DNA of 64,000 nucleotides from Cryptomeria japonica (Eukaryota > Streptophyta > Pinopsida > Cupressales > Cupressaceae). This document shows positions 13,872 to 24,451 of this stretch, in pieces (within the stretch, counting starts at the first letter, position 1; every line of letters begins with the position of its first letter). Made by a program: the position numbers and the translations under genes. The stretch spans positions 213,938,997 through 214,002,996 of the forward strand of contig NC_081406.1 in assembly GCF_030272615.1 (NCBI RefSeq), given 5' to 3'. Under the pieces are notes generated by a model. The model saw only the letters and a program-made list of their open reading frames with translations, was not told where the DNA came from and searched no databases.

Positions 13872-15532
13872 TTAATTCTTTTTCCCATGACTCTTCTTAG
13901 GGAGCATCTTCTTAGCCCATTCCTTAGTGAGGAACTTGAACAAGCCTTTAAAGTCCTTGTCCTCCTTGCCTTTACCTTTGTCCGCGCTATCCTGCAAAAG
14001 GCACAGAGTAGTGGCCAAGCATCTCATGACATTTAGAGCGAATTTAGACACATCACGCATCTTAGACTCCGTCGCCTCCAGTTTGCTAGTAATCACCTAC
14101 AGGTTGTCAAAGAGGGCTTCTATCTTTTTCTCGAGCTCTGCCAAGTTGGGATCTTCTTCCTTCACACTACTGACCTCTTCAACAAACAACATTTTCTCAA
14201 TCTTGAAGGTCGAGGAAGGGAAATTGGCTGGTTCCGGACTCATAGAGGCGGTCGGGCTTTCAGAAACATGGGTTGAGCTCACAGAAAGGGGGGAATGTTT
14301 GTGCTGGGCCTGGGGGGTTTTATCAGTCGGAATGGAGTTGCCCGTGTCGTGTGAGGAGGAGGGGTCTCTTAGGGATTTATCAGAGGGTTTAGAGGCTAAT
14401 CTGCTAGAACGGCGGGGCGTGTTGGCATCTTCGGTAAAGTCTAGGTCCGAATCAATTTCTTGGATTTTAACTTTTTAAGGGGTTCTGACCTCCTCCGGGG
14501 AATGATTCTTGGTTTTCTTGCTGGAGGAGCCAAGTTCTGTGCAACGGGGGCTTGAATCATTAATGGCCAGAGGTTGGGTCGAGGGGCCGACATTCTGCAC
14601 AGAAATGGAACGGGGCGGGCAGAGGGCGAGGTGGAAGTTGAAAAGGTAGAGCATAAGGCCCTGGTGCAGGATAGGAAAGCCTTTTCCTTTCTTTTTGGCA
14701 TCAACTATATCTTTAACGTTAGCATCCATGGAGTGCAATAAAAAGAACGGAATGGAAATGAGGTCTTTGTTCCTCAAATGATTCAGGAAGGGGAGGTGGT
14801 AGTAGTAGAAAATGCCATACCTGCCTTCGAGCATAAAATACTTCATCACTATGTAGTAGACTTCGTCCCAAGGGTGCGGGAGTTCCTCTCTGTTAAAGCC
14901 TCCGACCCTCTTGACAGGGTTCTCGTTGTAGCGGAAAAACTGGTTAAGGTTGGTAGAGTCTGCAATGCGGCTCTGTTTTTTCCATTTTCTGCCCTCCATT
15001 GAGAGGCTAGTAGCCTGGGCTATGACCTCTTTGTTTATTTCGAAGGAGATTCCCTCCACAGTCACCCTTCTGTCCTCCCAGGAGGACACAAATTGTTTAG
15101 AGAGTCTCTCGTCGTTGCCCTTCATGTTCTCCATGAATTTGTCAATGCCTCCTTTGGTGCACACGAACCAGGCCACTGGTTTGGCTTTGAACTCCTCAAC
15201 TTTGTTGGGTTTCAGTCTGAGCCTTTCCCCCCCATTTTAGAATCCTCCGGCTTCTCCATTTGAAAATGATAGAAAGCCAGAATGTAGAGCCGAAGCAAAC
15301 TCAAGACGAAATGGTTAGGGAAAATGTGCCAGACTTGGGTTAAACGGTCGTAATAATCATAGTGATTATTATCCTTAAAGGTCTCGTAGATATCGTTGGC
15401 TAGAGATCTACTCGGAGCATGCGAGCCTTTACTCGGGCCAATGTGAGTTGACAACTCATTACTCGGGCCAATGTGAGTTGACGGCTCCCCAGCATCGCCT
15501 TTATCGTCGCCAGTTGGCACCATCCGAGTCAT
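13872..15532 (-). pseudogene. Accessory ORF resembling plant transposon/mobile-domain proteins
   Basis: A reading frame of about 550 codons: N-terminal piece 15532-15212, main piece 15176-14475, C-terminal pieces 14472-14097 and 14094-13872. The first two join across a frameshift at a seven-G tract near 15229-15235; TAA and TAG stops interrupt the rest. The core contains SSWEDRRVTVEGISF followed by INKEVIAQATSL, the arrangement I associate with plant transposon-protein and plant-mobile-domain families. PWDEVYYIVMKYFMLEGRYG follows. The C-terminal third is Ser/Pro-rich, then coiled (LAELEKKIEALFDNL) and Lys-rich (KKMLPKKSHGKKN). It lies 155 bp downstream of LINE RNase H on the same strand. No catalytic function can be assigned. 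Two other ORFs in the window share the core motif. Confidence 0.6.
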
Positions 15533-15687
15533 AAATGAATGGTAATCATTTCCGATGTCAGTCCTTTCTTTATAAATTCATCCCCTGTGGTAGTGATGAC
15601 TCCGCATACCTCTGCTATGTGTCTGTCTGTGGTAGAAATTGGTGGGATCTCCGCGCCAATTTGAAAAAATTAACACATTTTCCTTCA

Positions 15688-18600
15688 TCATTGGGTGGAA
15701 GGGTTATTCCTTTCCTGGCACAAGGCTTTTTCCTTATCCAGGATTTCCTTAATAGTGATTGGCAGCAGATTGGGGTTCCTCCAGAATCGTAAGCCCATCT
15801 GCAGCCTTCCTTCAGCTGCCATGGAATCCACTGGTCTATTCCCTTCTCTGAAGATGTGGTCTATGGTGAAGTCCTCCATTTTGACCAGCAAGTGCCTGAT
15901 ATCCCTCAGAATGGGTTCCACTCTCCATCCAGCTAAAGCATTCCCTTTGATAGAGTCGATAATAACTTGAGAGTCTCCTTCGATTTCCAGATGCTTTATT
16001 CCTATGTCGTTAGCCATTTTCAGCCCCTAGAGGAGGGCCATTCCCTCAGCTTGAGTGACCGAACTTTCACTGAGGTTGCTAGCATAGGCTGCAACCATGT
16101 TCCCTAGATGATCCCCGATGACTCCACCACCAGCCTGACTGTTGCATTGAGCAGAGCCATTAAAATTCAATTTAAACCAGTGAATTCTGGGGGAAGACCA
16201 CCTAGTCATCTCTCTCTTCTTCTTGGTGCTGTTGTTGAAATGATCGAAGCTGGGGGGGAGCTTCCAGCTGCTAGTGATCTTCTTATCCGTCTCATCAGGA
16301 GGATAGGGGGGGATTTTCCATTTTATAGCTTCTAGATTCTCATATATCAACTTAAAGCAGGTGAGGGCAACAGAGTCCGGAGGGGTCTCAGTGTCTCTGA
16401 AAATTCTGTTGTTTCTCTCCTTCCACAAAGCCCAACAGATGTGCGGAGGAATTTGTTTCCAAAGTTGAATGATGAGGGGATGATGGGAAGGGGGGGTCCA
16501 ATCAAACACAAATTTTTTTATATTCTTGTGGAAGACCCAACACAAACCACATTTCTGAAGAGTGACAGACCAAATGTGAGCCGCAAAGGGACATAGAATA
16601 AAAAGGTGCTCAATAGATTCCTCATCCTTTTTACATAAGTTGCATCTATTGGGGAGATGGAATCCCCTCTTTTTCAAGTTATCAAGCGTGAGGGTTTTGC
16701 CATGCATGAGGGACCACCAAAAGAAATTAATTTTGGGAATTAACTGAGGGTTCCAGACTTTCTTTCAATCTTCCGCATCCATAGGGTGTTTTAGGAGTTG
16801 AGAGTATGTAGATTTGACCGAGAACTGGCTCGATTGTGTCTCTTTCCAGATGAAGCTGTCTTCGTTCGTGGTCATGGGAATTCTAGTTTTCAGCAATAAG
16901 AGTTGCAACTCCTGAGCAAGGGGGACCAGGTTCGGTTGATTACTGCAGATGGGGACTAAGTCCTTCTAGCCACTTCCTGGAACCAAATAATTCGCATCAT
17001 AATCCCCCAAGATAACCTTGAAATGGTTCCTGATTTGATGGAAGCGAGTGTTGATTAACGGTCTATCCTCCGTCCAAAAGTCCTCCCAGAATCTCACCTT
17101 TTTGCCATCTCCAAGCTACCACTTCACACCTTCTCTGACCATCACTCTATTCTTTAGGAAGTTGTTCCATAATTTGGAGCCTTGGGGAAGGTCAGAAGTA
17201 TTTAGATTATAAAAGAAATGCTCCCGGTCCAAATACTTAGCTTTGATGATGTTGCACCAGTCCGCCTCCCCTTTAGCCAAGGTCCATCCCACCTTGGCAA
17301 TTAGCGCCTTATTGAGGGCATTGATCTTTCGTATACCCAAACCTCCTAGAGATTTGGGTAAGCAAACAGTATCCCAGTTGACCAGAGCCAGGTGTTTTTT
17401 TCCCTCTAAGCCAGTCCATAAAAAGTTTTTTTGAATTTTTTCAAGTTTTTCACCCATGGTCCCTGATATTTTGAACATGGAGAGGAAGTAGACCGGAATT
17501 CCCTGTAGGGAGGCTACGAGGAGCTGGAGCTTCCTTGCGCTACTGAGAAATTTCTCTTTCCATCCCGCAAGCTGTTTTTGCATTCTTTCCAAGATAGAGT
17601 TCCAAAAGGTGGGGGTGACTTCCTTGACCGTAAGAGGGAGCCCTAGGTAGGTCCCTGGGAGAGTAGCCATTTTGCATCCAAGGATGGAGAGGATTTTGAG
17701 TTGGAGGTCATTTGGAGTGTTGAAGAAGTAGAGATTACTCTTCTCATAGTTGATGCATTGTCTCGACGCCTTGGCATAGTCCTCCAGAAGGGTCTTCCAT
17801 CCTTTAGCCTCCATGACAGAAGTTCTACCAAAAAGGAAAGTGTCATCCACGAACTGCTGGATATTAGTAGGGGGGAGCGTGGAGGCCGCTTTGAATCCTT
17901 GGAGCCTACCATTGGTGACTAGATGAGTCACATTTCTGTTTAGGACTTCAGCTATCATGATAAAAAGATAAGGGGATAAGGGGTCACCCTGCCAGATACC
18001 CTTCTCAGCTTTGAAGCCTCCCCTAGGAGTCCCATTAATCAGGACTGAGAATTAGACCGTGGTAACACATTCACGAATCATACTCACCATTTTTTGGTTG
18101 AATCCCAGTTTTAAGAGAACTTTGAAAAGAAATTCCCAATTAACCTTATCATAAGCTTTTGATATATTAAGTTTAAAGGCCATACCTGGTAATTTGCTCC
18201 TATCCATGGAATGGATTATCTCATGAGTTGTAATGGCGGCATCCAGAATTTGCTATCCTGGGACAAAGCCTTTCTGAGACAGACTGATAAATTTTTCCAG
18301 GAAGGGTTTAATTCTGTTTACAAGGACCTTGGAGAGAATCTTGTAAATGGTATTGCAAAGGCTTATGGGCCGATACTCCTTTAGGCAGCTGGGAGTGGTG
18401 GTCTTGGGGATGAGGACAATGAAAGTGTTGTTGATCTTTTTTAGCAATCTCCCCATTTTGAAGAAATCTTGGACAACTTTAGTAACATCATAGCTAACAA
18501 TATCTCAAAAGTCCTGGAAGAAGGCCGAGGGGAAACCATCCGGGCCCGATGTTTTATAAGCTCCCATAGCAAAGACCGCCCTATGAACTTCCTCAGTAGA

Positions 18601-19924
18601 GATGGGGGATAGGAGTTGCTGGTTGTCGTCCTCCTCAATGGCCATCGACAGTTTACTAATGAGGCAGTCCTAGAGCAGCCAAGCCGTTCCACCATCCGCA
18701 TACAGACTGGTGAAAAAGTCCACCGTGTTCTGTCCAATCAGAGAGTCATCAGAAATCCTCTGGCAAGTTTCACCTTTAATACTTTTGATGTAGTTCCTCC
18801 TCTTGTGGTTAGAAGCCGATCTATGGAAGAAAGCAGAATTTCTGTCCCCTTCTTTCAACCACTGGATCCTGGATCTTTGTTTCCAGTACACTTCCTCCCT
18901 GGCAAGGATATTTTTCCAGCTTTTGCGACAATCTTCCTCCTCCTTCAAAATGGGGTCCGAGGGGTTACCATTAGCCATTAAAATTTGAAGTTGTTCCAGT
19001 CTGGATCCCAGGTCCTTTTTTCTTTTAAAGATGTCTCCAAAGGTGTTCCTGTTCCACCCTTTGACTTCCCTGTTGATTAACTTTAGTTTCTCCATAATTC
19101 TGAACATTGCAGTCCCTTGGATCGGGGTGGACCACCAGCCTCTAACCAAATCCCTAAAGTCGGGATGGGAGGCCCACATGATTTCATAGCGGAAGGGGGG
19201 GGGGGGGGACCCTGGTAGGGTCCGTCTTTCCAATGGAGAAGAAGTGGGTTGTGATCAGACGTTGTCCTTGGGAGGGATTTCAGGAAGGAGCTCGTTCCCA
19301 AATCCCAGTTGGTGGAGATCAGGAATCCATCCAATTTGACTTGGATGAGGTGTTTGCCTTTCCTGTTATTCGACCAAGTGAAGGGGGCACCCTGAAGGTC
19401 AATATCCACTAGGTTTGAAGAATTAATGAAGCTGGCTAGGTCGCTCATGCTGTCAGAGAAATCCTCCAGGAACCACACTTCTCGGAAGGGTAGAGGGAGG
19501 CATTGAAATCCCCAACAAGCATAAACCGGTCCTTCTGATTAGTCATAATGATATTAGAGATTTCCTCCCACAGGATCTGTCTTCCCACCCTAGAGTTGGG
19601 AGCATAGATGTTGAACATCTGCCAGCAAAGATCACCATAGTCGAGAGAAACCGCTAGGAAATTTTGGGAGCTAGCGAATAGCTTGCCTTTTATTTTAATG
19701 GGATTCCATAGGGTAGCAATACCTCCAAACGCACCCAAGGAATCAACATACAGGTAGTCCGCTCCAGGCCAAAGTTTACCAGCAATTGCAGCGAAGGTTT
19801 GGGAAGGCATCTTAACTTCTTGAATTAGACAGATGTCGATTTTCATCTCAAAAATGAGTTGTTTTATGGCGAACTGCTTCTGGGGGTTGTTCAGACCCCT
19901 TATGTTCCAAGAGAGGAACTTCAT
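15688..19924 (-). pseudogene. LINE ORF2: endonuclease, RT, RNase H (copy 2)
   Basis: Starts at the ATG at 19924 (MKFLSWNIRGLNN). The endonuclease keeps SWN, QEVK, GDFN and SDH. RT blocks include KEYRPISLCNTIYK (18456-18253), a KLNISKAYDKVNW region with an intact Asp near 18165, and FVDDTFLFG with both catalytic Asp (17958-17116). The zinc-knuckle and linker region is CNLCKKDEESIEHLFILC (16707 onward). RNase H follows: the first catalytic position reads FKLNFNGS, where FKLNFDGS is usual, an Asp-to-Asn change. The other acidic positions (AEG, EGDS, VDS) remain. Frameshifts occur near 19470 and at a run of 14 G near 19195-19208. Stops include TAG codons near 18660, 18505, 18250, 18055, 17115 and 16026. 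RT looks better preserved here than in copy 1. Confidence 0.88.
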
Positions 19925-21540
19925 TTCTTACTTTTGCTAAGTCTGTCCAGGGTCAGTTGTCTGCCCTTTGCAATGTCCCTTGCCATAACTTTGTGTCTCA
20001 GGACTCTTACTGTAGGTCTCCCAACTTTGCTTTCGTTTCCCCCCACATCAGCTTTCTTGGCTTTGACCTGGGTTATCCATTCTTCATTATCCGTCCAAGG
20101 AGAACACGGAGGGGATACTTTCAGTGGAGTTGCCAGGGAGTTTCCAGAGTACTCCTCTCCATCCCCAGCTGTAGGGGAGGAAGGGGTTGAAGTGGTGGGC
20201 AAGGTACTTCCAATCTTGAGAGGTTTAACCACAGCAGGGGTGGGGTCAAGGAGGGCATGGGGTGAGGGGGAAGCAGAAGGGCGGGGGATGGGGGACATGC
20301 TGAGGGCTATCCCCTGAGGGATCTCCCCCTCTTCCAGGGGGTAGTTAGAGTTTTTGACTAGGTCCACTGGAGATTTTAAGATCTCAAGGATCTTGTATGT
20401 GTGCTGGTAATATTCAGAAATAGCATTCTCAGTAGTCAGCTCAGGAGGGGCCGAGGATGACGGGTCACTAGGGTTGATGGGTTCAGCCCAGATGGCTTTA
20501 TTTTTGATCTTGGGTTCTGCTACCACAGGGGCTTTACAATTAGTATAGGAATGCCCCTGAGTATTACACTTCTGGCAGTACAGGGTGGCATTTTTGTAAA
20601 CAATGGCCTGGGACCATTTTCCCCATTTGGACTTTAGGGAGATAAAGTTTGGGAGGGCTTTGTTAATCGTAACATTGACACAGAAGCGAGCATACACCAA
20701 CCTGGACTTATTGAGAGTGACCAAGTCCGCTGCAACAAAGCAACCAAACGAGTTTCCTATCCATCGGAAGATTTGTTCGTCCTAGAACTCCAGAGGGAGT
20801 CCAGGTAGCCTAACCCACACTGGGGCCATGTGGAGGTAGCCTAACCCACACTAGGGCCATGTGGTTTAGTTTTGCAGAGGGGTCAAAACCAGGTTTCCAT
20901 TTAGACATGGTTAAGAAGTGCTTTCCATAAGCCCAAGACCTCGACAAGACATAAATCAGATCCTCCTCAGTGATAAATTTGAATAGAAAGAGTCCCCCTG
21001 GCATGGCTAAAACCTCCAGGCTTAAAGGCTTCCTTTAAGCTTCCAACGTGATTTTGCCCAACGTTTGACCATGTCGATAGAAAATCGGAAGGAGAAGAAA
21101 CGACCAACTATCGCTAGGTGAAGGGAGGCGGCGATTCTGTCCATTAGGTTGTCCGGGAGTTTGATTTCCGTTGCGTCTTCCAGTTGGGAGGAGGAGGCCA
21201 CATCATCAAGAGGGAACGAATTTGTTGACCCAAGGAGGACGCTCTTCTAGCTAGACTTGGGATTCACCTCCACAGTAACCTTATCTGTCTAACCGGCAAA
21301 AGTTTCTGGTCCGGGATGGGGTATATTCCTTTCCCCCCCTTTCGATCCCGAATCAGTCAGACTTGGAGAAGTGGAAAAGGTGTGAAGACTGTCATTTTCT
21401 TCCGTATGGTTCGCAAAACGTGGGGACCCCGCAATAGGCCCAGAGGCATGCGCTCCGACCGTGGAATCAGACGTTAGATCCAACAGGGGAGGGGGGGCCT
21501 CCAGGCACACAGGAGAGCCAATCCCACGCAATTGACACAC
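19921..21540 (-). pseudogene. LINE ORF1 with CCHC zinc knuckle (copy 2)
   Basis: The N-terminal part (21540-21060) reads through TAG stops near 21290 and 21250. A middle domain (21004-20810, LFLFKFITEEDLIYVLSRSW) resembles the DUF4283-type domain of plant LINE ORF1. The frame is then broken by a 31-bp tandem duplication at 20803-20864. The clean 267-codon C-terminal piece (20724-19921) holds the zinc knuckle CQKCNTQGHSYTNC, an exact CX2CX4HX4C. It is followed by a Pro/Ser-rich acidic region and a basic end (RLSKSKK). The TGA stop overlaps the ORF2 start as ATGA. Expected role: binding element RNA in the retrotransposition particle. Confidence 0.8.
20803..20864. repeat. 31-bp tandem duplication inside LINE ORF1
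   Basis: AGGTAGCCTAACCCACACT followed by GGGGCCATGTGG is repeated immediately, with one difference (TGGGG versus TAGGG). The unit length of 31 is not a multiple of three, so the duplication itself shifts the ORF1 frame. Confidence 0.9.
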
Positions 21541-22223
21541 TAAAAAATATATAAATTTTAATTTGGAAGTTGGTGTTATTATTAAAATTTGTTATTTTTT
21601 AATTAAAAATTAAATTTTATATCCACAAAAATTAATATTGACCAATCACATGATGAATATATTATGTTTAAAAAAAAATTATTTTAGTTTGAAAAATTAT
21701 AAAAATTGATTGGTTCAAAGACAATCATTAATAACTATTTAACAACTATTTAACCTGTTTAGGAACTAATAATTATAAGAAAGTGTGTAACTATATCCTT
21801 CTTTGTTAAATAGTCAGGAAATAAATATCACAAACGTTTCTTTGTTCAGGTAAAAGAAAGAAGACGAGCGTAAAAGTCGAGCACAGTTCATCATTAAAAG
21901 CACATTTACCCAAACAAAATATTGCTTTTCAACTGTCATTTTAAATCTTTCGTTAATTTAGGAAAATACAAAATATACTGTTGCTTTTATGCATATTCTC
22001 GGTAAATACACAAAAGACTCTCTTTAAAGCGTTACCTTACTCAATAAACTCAAAGTTAATCATTGTCAAATTCCCCTCGAATGCAAATTTTTTTTGGCAT
22101 CGCCTACAAAAACATCTGAAAAGCTTAAATTCATCTTCAAAAAACAAGCAATTTCGCTTCTCCCTGCACTTTCCTTTACAAATAGAGAGACACCAATGAC
22201 TGTTAATTGACAGAAACCCTCGT
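21541..22223. other. Spacer between LINE copy 2 and the heat shock gene
   Basis: AT-rich from 21541 to about 22030. The 200 bp next to the coding region are the probable 3' UTR of the minus-strand heat shock gene. No separate gene is seen. Confidence 0.5.
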
Positions 22224-22794
22224 TCAGGCAACGGAAATCTCAATTGTCTTTGGCTTCTCAGGCACAATCCTAGGCACAGTAACAGACAGAACTCCGTCCA
22301 CGCAGGTAGCCGAAATGCCGTCAGCTTTAGCGTCGCCAGGTAACGTAAATTTCCTGGTAAACCTGTGATTCACCTTTCTCTCTACTCGCAGCAGTTTACA
22401 CTCCTCTTCACCTTCGTCATCGCGTTTCCGCTTACCAGCACATTTTATGACCAAAAGTTTCCCGTTCTCCACTTGGACCTGCAAAACATTCCGTCAATAA
22501 ACAGAACAACACGAAACTTTAAATTAACGGAAGCGCAGAAACCCTAACCGAGATGAGAAAAAATTCATTAACCTGAATGTCGGATTTAGTGAGCCCTGGA
22601 ACGTCGACAAGAAAAGTATAGTCTTTCGGCGTTTGTTTGATGTCCACAGGCGCAGACGCCATGCCTTTGCCATATTCATATGACCGAGGGTTTAACAGAC
22701 GTTCATACGAGCGGGAATTTAATAATTTCTCCAAAACCTCGTCCTCCGGAAAGTTGAACAAGTGATTAAAGCTCGCTTCGTAACAGTCCTCCAT
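22224..22794 (-). CDS. Class II cytosolic small heat shock protein, two exons
   Basis: Exon 1 is 22794-22573 (74 codons) and exon 2 is 22478-22224 (84 codons plus stop), giving 158 residues, normal for the family. The 94-bp intron (22572-22479) starts GTTAATG and ends TTTTGCAG, and splicing joins SDIQ directly to VQVENGKL. The class II signature is clear: MASAPVDIK, DYTFLVDVPGLTKSDIQ, RKFTLP, then DGVLSVTVPR and the terminus KPKTIEISVA. This is an ATP-independent chaperone that forms oligomers and holds unfolding proteins during heat stress. The alpha-crystallin domain covers about residues 50-150. The N-terminal arm carries an internal duplication (LLNSRSYE, then LLNPRSYE). The frame is intact. 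It is the only clearly functional host gene in the window. Confidence 0.93.
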
Positions 22795-22968
22795 AGCGCA
22801 CTCACAAATTTACCTTTGCTTATTCCTCTGCTGATCTTTACAGAAATCTCTCTAAAAAAGTTAAATCCCACACTGAACAAAACCAGAAAGAAAATCTTAA
22901 AAATCAGAGTAGTTACTCACCAGAAAGTTTCTTCAACCGATTCGTTGTACAGATCCTTTACAGCTTTT

Positions 22969-22982
22969 GAAATTTTATTTCG
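22969..22982 (-). promoter_or_regulatory. TATA-like box of the sHSP gene
   Basis: On the minus strand CGAAATAAAATTTC lies about 35 bp downstream of the heat shock element. It would place transcription start near 22940 and give a 5' leader of about 150 nt. It is a weak TATA match. Confidence 0.4.
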
Positions 22983-23011
22983 TTGAATTTCTGAATTTGT
23001 AGCGTGTGGGA

Positions 23012-23024
23012 GAAGATTCTAGAA
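23012..23024 (-). promoter_or_regulatory. Heat shock element of the sHSP gene
   Basis: GAAGATTCTAGAA matches the perfect three-unit GAAnnTTCnnGAA binding site of heat shock factors and is palindromic in function. It lies about 220 bp upstream of the ATG and just upstream of a TATA-like site, the usual position. Heat induction is inferred from this match. Confidence 0.85.
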
Positions 23025-23029
23025 ATCTG

Positions 23030-24451
23030 TTAGAAGAAGAAAGAAGGCTCTGGATTTTTGTGGTCTCGTCGGTACAAAAGATGAAATCGTCAAAACTATT
23101 TTTCACATTCATCTTGATGAGGCAAAACATATTATGGTGGGGAAACACAAGAATTTGAACACGTATATGGACGCGTGGCATTTTGTGTGGAGTTGAGATT
23201 TGATTTAACTAATACATATTTATTATTCATTTATTAACCTATTTATGACACTATTTGCAATCCAAAAGAATAGAATCAATGAACACCCTTATAGTGGGAA
23301 ATCAAGCAATGTGATTATTTATATATAAATAAATAATGTTTTTGATATTGAGATTCGTAAGATGCAACATGTATAAAGAGTCAATTTATGTGTGCCCAAA
23401 GAATGCATTCGTGATAGAATTGGCACAACATGGAAGGTAAAGTTGTGACATCAAATGATTTGAAACTTTACACTAAGGGGAAGTAGTGAAAAAATGATGA
23501 TGGAAGAACATCACAATCAAATGTTTTATAAAGAAATAATTGATTTTTTTTGAAAAGGGGCAAATTTTATGTTATTATGTATAGAAAATGTATAAGTTAG
23601 AAGTTATTTTTATTAATCCAAGTAGATCTTCACAATTCACGAGCTTATATGTGCGTTGCTTTGTAGATCATGTCATGATGGTTAGGGAGGTGATTGTTAT
23701 AAGAGTCATATATAAACTATTTTAAAATATTTAATTTTTGAAAAAAATATCTAGGATAAGACATTTTATATCATCTTAGGGTTATGCAATTATAATATTT
23801 TTTAGTGTAATCATGTCTTTTTTTATTATAGTTATTTTCAATTCACATGATCACAATTCAATTGTTATGATTACGTCATAGTATGTTAGTCTAGTTGGTA
23901 CAATTCTACTTAATTTGATTGTACCTCTACTTAATATTGTAATCAAGTATTTTGATCTTGGTGTCACCTTTGTCAATTTTAGGGTTTTTGTAGTTGTCCA
24001 TTAGGAATAAGATCTTTTTCCTTTTCCTAAAACCCTAAACCTCTAACAGTTTTGTTACTTTTTTATAATCCTTTATTGACTTTCCTGGCCAGTCACCAAT
24101 CCTTTAAGTTGTCTTGTTGAGCCCTTTTATCAATTTGATAACTGGTACTCTTTCCTAATAACTCAAAATGTCCAATTAGCTCATGCATTTTTATGTATCT
24201 TAAGTTGTTCAAAGTTGGGCCTATTGTGTGGTCCCTACCTTTGTTGCATTGGTGCCACATGTTATAATTTGGTTGCATCATGTGAGTTCTTTCTAACGCG
24301 TGACCTTTTTTAGTATAAAACCTTAGTAGGTGATCCCATTATGTATTGTATTTTGTGATGATTGCTAAGTCATTTTCCATGTCACCCCATCTCAAGCTTC
24401 CTTCTTTATTTTGTCACTTGTCATAGTTCTCAAAGATTTCATAAATTGAAG
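23030..24451. other. No gene recognised
   Basis: AT-rich intergenic DNA upstream of the heat shock promoter. Frames are short and not protein-like; no element termini were identified. Confidence 0.5.

Larger units (their letters stand above)
13584..21540 (-). mobile_element. L1-type LINE, copy 2, with a third downstream ORF
   Basis: Minus-strand order is ORF1 (21540-19921), ORF2 (19924-15688), then 155 bp, a third ORF of another family (15532-13872), about 280 bp of 3' UTR, and a LINE-like tail ending GGGTGCTTTTATTATC plus a short A run at 13588-13584. No poly(A)-like tract separates RNase H from the third ORF, so the RT unit and the extra ORF may share one transcript. The alternative is that the third ORF is a separate older insertion or a 3' transduction. 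RT and endonuclease assignments are strong; the joint boundaries are inferred. Confidence 0.65.

Noticed and set aside
14441-14704. 87-codon Arg/Pro-rich ORF
   Set aside because: It is an alternative frame over the better supported accessory ORF.
22224-22484. Separate 86-codon gene
   Set aside because: It is exon 2 of the sHSP; its apparent start is a TTG lying in the intron acceptor region.
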